From assembly GCA_030248215.1 (NCBI GenBank), contig JASANG010004122.1, forward strand, positions 62,001-126,000: DNA of 64,000 bases. The letters are read 5' to 3'. The stretch comes from Enoplolaimus lenunculus. Its lineage: Eukaryota > Nematoda > Enoplea > Enoplida > Thoracostomopsidae. This document shows, one piece after another, positions 58,148-64,000 of this stretch (its first letter is position 1; every line of letters starts with the position of its first letter). The notes beneath the pieces were generated by a model. It was not told the DNA's origin. It saw only the letters and a program-made list of their open reading frames with translations, and did no database searches. The translations under genes and the position numbers were made by a program.

Positions 58148-59978
58148 ATGCTCAGGCCAGTGATTCAACGACTGGATCGTATTGTGCCTGTCCAGTATCA
58201 AACCTTTTGGAACCATCCTGCTGGACCTAAAACAATTCATTTTTGGGCACCCGCTTTCAAGTGGTCACTAGTTATTGCAGGTATGTACGTGTAAAGCCGG
58301 ATGATCTAATATCCGGCCGGAGCCGGATAATGAATTCAAATGCAATACTAGATTGCATTTAAATATCACAACGTTTTTTCCGTGACTTAAGGTACCCAAA
58401 GTGTTTAAGTGAGACAAAGTTTAACATCTCACGCCGATGCATTTTTAACACTTTAACAACGACCCTATTACACTATTCTTTATGTTTGTACCTTTGCGTT
58501 CAGTTAAAATATTCGTTTGGCCCATGTTTGTTTTAAGGGATTCCAGTTTTCCATAAATACTAAAACAGAGGTGACCAAGAGCACGGATGGATGTCGCGGT
58601 CTTAGTCTCGGCGAGTCTCGGTATTTGTCAGGTCTCCGTTTCTTGAGTCTCGGTGGTTTGAAACCGACACTACAAGAAAATTTCGCTATGAATTGTCAGA
58701 TTCAGCGTATTTAAATTCCTGAACCTAAGGTTACGCTTCAGCGCAAAAATAAGTCTATAGCTAGGCCCAAGCCTAAGCGAAAATAATCGCATCGATCCTA
58801 AGCAGGAATGGGCGATCTCGGTTATACAAAGACCGAAACCCAGACCTGACTACCGAGACAGGCTATGAAAAGTCTCGGTCTCTGTCAATTTTTATCATCA
58901 CCGAACAAAATTAAAAATAAAAAAAATATTTCTAATGCTTTTCTCGTTGTTTTTTGTTTTTCATTGGTTTTTGTGTTTTTCAGAGTATCTGCTTATATTT
59001 ATTGCGTGAGTATGAAAATTTATAAATTCACAACGAAATTTTATTTATTAATCACGTATCACTTGCGTCAACAATACAGTCATATATAATATATACATTT
59101 GTCGAATTTTCGACTTCTCGTCTGGTCTCGCTTCCAAACCATCGAGACTCAAAAAACCGAGACCAAGACCTGCCAAAGGCTTACCGAGACCAAGACTCCC
59201 TTCCTTGATGCTGTTAAGCCAGCTTTATTTGATGTACCTAGGAAAAACTGGATATACTTAAAGGTAACATGGTCGAAACAAATATTGCAACTGAACGGAA
59301 CGCTACAATAACATAGAATAGTGGAATTGGGTTCTTGCATGGTTAGGTGTTAAAAATTCATCGGCGTGAGGTGTTCCACTTTGTTACGTAAGCTCTTTGG
59401 ATAGCTCAGGCCACGGAAGGAAGAATTGTTAGCTACGTTCTGATATTTCAATGTCATCTAGTGTTAGATATGAATTAACTATCCGGCTCCGGTCGGATAT
59501 ATGATTATCCGGCTCCGCCTTCGGTATTTTTTGGTATCTGGTCGGACCCTGGTATACATATGCAAAAAAGATTTGGAATTTATGTCTATACTTGTGGTGA
59601 AAATTTTCCGCTTCTTAAAGCGAAGCACCGAGGCATAGGGAAGGGATGTGCAAAAGATTCTTATTTCTCGTTTTTGCTTTTTTTCCCGTAACGAGCTATG
59701 CATTGTGTATTTTGGCAATAGAAATTCTTTGCTGCATCGGATTAACATGAACAGGTGTTTCAGGCCTTGGTGATGCTGCTCGACCACCTGAAAAGCTAAG
59801 CATACCACAATCTGGAGCGCTAGCGGCAACGGGAATTGTATGGGCGCGTTATTCAATGGTAATTATCCCAAAAAATTATAGCTTGTTTACTGTCAATTGT
59901 TTCGTCGGACTCACTGGGATAACACAGATTGTTCGGGCATACATGTACCAAAGATCACTTAAAACTGAAAGCTCTTAG
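58148..59978 (+). CDS. MPC2: Mitochondrial pyruvate carrier subunit 2
   Basis: Partner of MPC1 in the heterodimeric carrier that brings pyruvate across the inner mitochondrial membrane. Coding exons 58148-58280 and 59764-59978 (133+215 nt) join in phase after g/gc to 115 residues; family members are usually about 105-130. Hallmarks in order: FWNHPAGPKTIHFWAPAFKW, the GLGDAARPPEKLS loop with the conserved PEKLS, QSGALAATGIVWARYS, VIIPKNYSLFTVN and FVGLTGITQIVRAYMY, three helices as expected. The ATG at 58148 gives an N-terminus (MLRPVIQRLDRIVP) of normal length. The intron (CAG/GTATGT to TTTCAG) is about 1.5 kb and holds an unclassified inverted repeat. The C-terminus ends KTESS, TAG at 59976. 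The gene looks complete. Confidence 0.93.
58590..59200. repeat. GTCTCGGT-rich inverted-repeat element in the MPC2 intron
   Basis: The left part has 'gtctcggcgagtctcggtat' and 'gtctccgtttcttgagtctc'; the right part returns 'accgagaccaagacctgcc' and 'accgagaccaagactcc'; the middle (about 58820-58890) has both orientations. A TTAGGC-type fragment lies inside at about 58720-58790. Probably a composite non-autonomous element. Confidence 0.45.
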
Positions 59979-61245
59979 CTTGTAAAATGCATGTTTCTAT
60001 TTCTGTAAATTGTATAATTTTCTAGCTAATATACTTTAGCTTATTGCGAAACATTTATAAATTTCCGGAGGCGTTCCTTCAATAGTTTTCTCATAAATCA
60101 ATTTTATTCGCATGTATCAGTTGAATGTAACTTTTGCTCCCTAAAACATCTTAGCGGAATATAAACTGCAACCCAGCTTTATTTTGGTTTTGTATATTTT
60201 GTCTTTAAGGTATACTTTGTTTAAACTTAAATAAAAGTAGGCATATTTTGTGCCAATTTTGATAACGAAATTGAACTTATGTAACATAAAATTATGAATC
60301 CGCAACCAAATTTCAGGTCTTTTGCCGCATCGGTGTATATCTAGTCAAATCCTGCCATTTATGTAGCGTTATATTTTGCAAAACATTTAGTTTCTACATG
60401 GTTCATGTAACTGTATAAATGGACAAATATGCTTACTAAGTTTTAATCCGGATTTATATTTTCAAATACATGTTTAAGCTTTGAACCAAAACCTACCTAT
60501 AATGATGACGACTAATGTTTACATGTTAATCGAAGATTTCTTTGTATGTAAATATAAACCTACTTCTTGATTCGTAGGCTAAACGTGATCCTGATGTTAT
60601 CGAATGTTTTTTAAATTTTACGCAAAGTTACACTCACACTTGTCACAAGATTAAGGTTGGTAACAAAACGACCTAAAGTTTTAGCTGAAGCTAAAGCTTC
60701 TTTAAAACGCAACGGAAGAAAGTCACGGAAAAGCAGCTCAAATTTGCTCAAGTGTGGTAAGCTATTGGTGTCCGCTTTATTGTTCAAAAACGCGCATTTA
60801 ATAGTCTTGTATTTTTAACCAATATATAGTTTTCGTTTTATGTTCAGTTTTATTTAGTAAATTTTATTTTGTAGACCATTCGGAGCTGCACAGACGTGAA
60901 CAAGCGGAGCATTCTTCTGCTGGTTATAGTTATCCAGCGCTTTTTGCTATAGGTCTGAAAATCGCCAGGAGTTGTTTAAATTATATTAGTTCTGTCCGTG
61001 TCTTCGGTCCATCTTCAGATCAGCGACAGGTCCTTTTTTGAGGGGATACCTATTGCGGAAGTTTAACATTAAACTAATTTTTTGTTTTAATATAGGTAGG
61101 TATAAGCGTATGCTTAAGCTTAGGAATGTTATTTTACTACTTTCACGGCCCTGCTTATACATTGGTCGTATCTGCGTAAGATTTTGGCATGCCTCAATGG
61201 TAACTAGTCGAAAATTAAAAATCTTTGAAACCATTATCCTATACT
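59979..61245. other. Downstream of MPC2, no gene seen
   Basis: AT-rich sequence that includes the MPC2 3' UTR. Open frames at 60986-61234 (-) and 61038-61307 (+) overlap each other and the family-C repeat, and have no splice or motif support. Confidence 0.45.
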
Positions 61246-61431
61246 TGGCTCATGTTACTTCAAGGGACGCCCAGGTTTCTGATGGGTCCACAAAAAAGTT
61301 GGTTTAGATTCTAGATTACATTTTTTTCCTTAGAATTACACTTGAGCTTAGGCTTAGGAGCACATTTTTATAACGGTTAGGCTTAGGAATACGCTTAATC
61401 TACTGTTAGTCCCCTTAAAGTAACGTTGGCC
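61246..61431 (-). mobile_element. Family-C MITE with TTAGGC repeats
   Basis: Starts TTGGCTCATGTTACTTCAAG and ends 'cccttaaagtaacgttggcc'. The interior matches the 46062 copy block for block ('ggtttagattctagattaca', 'ttaggaatacgcttaatcta') with fewer hexamers. Confidence 0.65.
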
Positions 61432-61657
61432 CTGTACTTTATAGCTATTTTCCGTTATTTTAATCACTATCTGTTTCTCTGTTTAGCAGGGTACAACAGG
61501 AGGTGAATACCGGAGCTAGGGGTCAACGACACTCGCCGACCTAAAACTGAAATGTGCAAAAAAGATGCAAGCAGTAACACAGCTTCCTTGTTTATCTTAA
61601 CATTCTTAACCTGTTGTTTAGACGAACCATTTTTGTAGGACTAAAATAAAACTAAGC

Positions 61658-61887
61658 TTAACCCTTTCTCACATGAATATTTTCTATTTCCCCTGAGACC
61701 TGGAGGCGTTCACCATCACTACTCAGCTATAGGAGCTTGACGCTTGAGCACGAGGGGCTCTCACGTTTTGTGGTGATTTAATGTATACGTGTTGCAATTG
61801 TTAAACACGGTGCGACGATATATATTATTTAACGTATATACACTCCTCTGAGTTGCCTAGAGGCAACTCAATGTGAGAAGGAGTTAT
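61658..61887 (-). mobile_element. Family-D MITE, reversed copy
   Basis: Begins TTAACCCTTTCTCACATGAA and ends 'caatgtgagaaggagttat'. It contains part of the tRNA-like block and the palindrome as 'gagttgcctagaggcaactc'. It lacks a piece between 'gagacct' and 'ggaggcg', so the B box is lost. Confidence 0.65.
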
Positions 61888-61941
61888 AGATAGTAAACTG
61901 AAAATTTTTCGCTTAACGATAGTAAGCTGAAAATTTTTCGC

Positions 61942-62388
61942 TTAACCCTGTCTCACATGAATATTTTTTATTTCCCCTGAGACCTACTTTTATGCTAGGA
62001 TTCGAACTCCAGTGACTGGTGTGGGAGGCGTATACCATCACCACTCAGCTATAGGAGCTTGACGCTCGAGCCCGAGGGGGCTCTCACGTCTTGTGGTGAT
62101 TTAGTACTATGTATACGTGTTGCAACTTTCTCACATGAATATTTTCTATTTCCCCTGAGACCTACTTTTATGCTAGGATTCGAACTCCATTGACTGGAGT
62201 GGGAGACGTATACCATCACCACTCCGCCATAGAAGCTTGACGCTCGAGCACGAGGGGGCTCTCACGTCTTGTGGTGATTTAATACTATGTATACGTGTTG
62301 CAATTGTTAAACATGGTGCGATATATTATTCAACGTATATACGCTTCGCTTAATTGCCTATAGGCAACTCAATGTGAGAAGGGGTTAA
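61942..62388 (-). mobile_element. Two family-D MITEs joined head to tail
   Basis: A first copy starts TTAACCCTGTCTCACATGAA at 61942 and breaks off at 'acgtgttgcaac' (about 62125). A second copy starts there with 'tttctcacatgaatatttt' and runs to the complete end GAGAAGGGGTTAA at 62388. Both carry the tRNA-like block with its B box (as the complement GGATTCGAACTCC). The join suggests tandem arrangement by insertion or unequal exchange. Confidence 0.65.
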
Positions 62389-63299
62389 GCTAACGACTAT
62401 TTTTGACCACGCGTAGGCCTAGTTATAGGCTTATTCATACGCTAAAGGCTTAGGAATATGCTTAATGCAATGGTTCGTCCTAAAGTATTTATGCGGATAA
62501 ATCCTGGTTGGGATTTTACACGGAAAATTAGAATTTTAACCTAGAAATTGGGATTTCAGTCGTCAAATTGAGAACCAGATCATGACAAGCTCAGTCAGTG
62601 CTCATATTTAAGTTACGCCAGCCATTTTCATGGGTTAAGTTCATTACTTTTGAGTATACTTTGAATTAAAGACTTGAGTATGCTGCGGAACAGATATAGG
62701 TAATATATTTTATGGCATATATCAAATTCTGCACCGAACGTAATTTTTACTCTAGGAAGCATTTACCCAATCTAATAGGGTAATTTGTGTTTAACACCCC
62801 TGCCTCTTATCTTTGGAGAGGCGTGCATCAGGAAGCTGCCGAAGGTGAAAAATGCTGGAGCCGGGTTACGAATTCCCGACCATTCTTTCTCAAAATTGTG
62901 CCAAAAGTTAAAGGAAACGCGCTAAATACAAAAATTTTAAAATACTGTGTATTAAAATTTCAGTACCGAAAATGTCGGTACCTCCGTCAACGATTCTACC
63001 AGAGCCGAAGCCAGAGGTCTATGTTCTGCCGGAGCCGGAGGCAGACCTACCTCCGGTTAACCTGACGTGCATAGTTTATATGAAAACTTCGATGGGGGAT
63101 ATTTCAGTTGGTAACTGAAGTCGTGTCTAAAATCTACAGTGTTTAGGAGTTATCCTAAGCGTAAACCTGATCCTGAGCTTAAACCTAAAGGTGAGACTAA
63201 GCCTGAACCCAAGCCTATTTCGATTTTTACAGGAAATTTGAGTTTTACAAGGGAAAGTGATCTATTCAGTGGGATATTTCTATTTAGTAAATTGGGATA
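62389..63299. other. Repeat-rich spacer, no gene seen
   Basis: Contains a family-C right-end fragment (about 62405-62485), phrases resembling the spacer at 27430-27530, and a CCGGAGCCGG-type GC-rich patch at about 62990-63055 that recurs near 24070, 24750, 55015 and 59480. No supportable coding region. Confidence 0.4.
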
Positions 63300-63563
63300 T
63301 TAACTCTTTATCACATGAATATTTTCTATTTCCACTGAGACTTACCTTTATGCTAAGATTCGAACACCAGAAGTGGGAGGCGTTCACCATCACTACTCAG
63401 CTATAGGAGCTTGACGCTTGAGCCCGAGGGGGCTCTCACGTTTTGTGGTGATTTAGTACTATGTATACGTTTTGCAATTGTAAACACTGTGCGATATATA
63501 TTATTTAGCGTATATAGACTGCGCTGAGTTGCCCATAGTCAACTCTATGAGAGAAGGGGTTAA
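63300..63563 (-). mobile_element. Family-D MITE, diverged reversed copy
   Basis: Begins TTAACTCTTTATCACATGAA and ends GAGAGAAGGGGTTAA. The tRNA-like block is present but shortened around the B box ('gattcgaacaccag'). More diverged than the 62126-62388 copy, so older. Confidence 0.6.
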
Positions 63564-63604
63564 CCGAGAAATTGGGAGCGATCTATTATTTACATGGGTC
63601 GCAT

Positions 63605-63955
63605 TTCCTTACTTTATTGAACCAAATAAGATTGGAGTTCCCATTTTGAAACCCAATGAATTGGAATCTGTTACAGTCCGTACTAGATAAAGTCCATAAG
63701 CCCCATTACAGTTCATTATAGAGCCAAAGCAAAAGAATGGCCTAGACCGCTCAAATATGTAACAAACACTCAGATAGCCCGTATAAACTTCATTAAATTC
63801 ATCAAAAACACTACCGAACACGGCAATCAACAAAAATGCTTCAGAATAAGTCAATATAAAAGTAGGCTGTTGGGTCCAAATAAAAATAAATAACAATCCG
63901 TAATCAAATAACAGATGGGAAGCGTCTAGAGAGGCAAAAAATATCAATTCTCCTT
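63605..63955 (-). mobile_element. Family-A-like MITE, strongly diverged
   Basis: Follows the reversed family-A order loosely ('gaaacccaatgaattggaat', 'aataacaatccgtaatcaaa', 'gagaggcaaaaaatatca') but without clean ends. An open frame on the minus strand here (63609-63947) is an incidental reading of the repeat. Confidence 0.4.
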
Positions 63956-64000
63956 GAAGCTAACGGTTAATTTTAAATCAATATATACTATTACGCGAAT

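Overview
The window is animal nuclear DNA: AT-rich, with intron-split genes, GT-AG splice sites and a dense load of small repeats. It holds animal-type families (a Cys-loop receptor, an SLC24 exchanger, MPC2, ECHDC3). Moderate gene density and many miniature inverted-repeat elements (MITEs) suggest an invertebrate, perhaps an ascidian-like chordate. That placement is a guess; no marker here fixes the phylum.

Layout. 1-6388 (+): 3' part of ECHDC3, six exons in view. 8943-13617 (+): a complete anion-type Cys-loop receptor subunit in four coding exons. 15733-27223 (-): a nine-exon SLC24 (NCKX-type) Na+/Ca2+,K+ exchanger, convergent with the receptor. About 27.6-34.55 kb (+): a Ty3/gypsy-type LTR retrotransposon fossil. 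34.6-41.7 kb (+): one or more uncharacterised host genes, including a run of three phase-0 exons. 42662-49796 (-): an unrecognised single-pass membrane protein gene whose five exons agree in phase. 58148-59978 (+): MPC2, complete in two coding exons.

The rest is mostly repeats. I separate at least six inverted-repeat families: (A) about 410 bp, ends TACTGTAGTGACCCGAATAAG-like with TA; (B) GAGTCA-rich near-palindromes; (C) GGCCAATGTTACTTTAAGGGG-ended elements carrying TTAGGC arrays; (D) TTAA/CCC-ended, piggyBac-like elements carrying a tRNA-like pol III promoter; (E) about 230 bp elements with GTATTTTCAAATG-like ends; (F) a 300 bp element with 27 bp ends. There are also tRNA-like tandem copies, a 38 bp minisatellite and several recent direct duplications, one of which alters the 5' end of the SLC24 gene.

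The genes do not form a pathway. MPC2 and ECHDC3 are both expected in mitochondria; the receptor and exchanger are plasma-membrane ion-handling proteins. I saw no operon, CRISPR array or other prokaryotic feature. All splice sites and families were read by eye without database searches.
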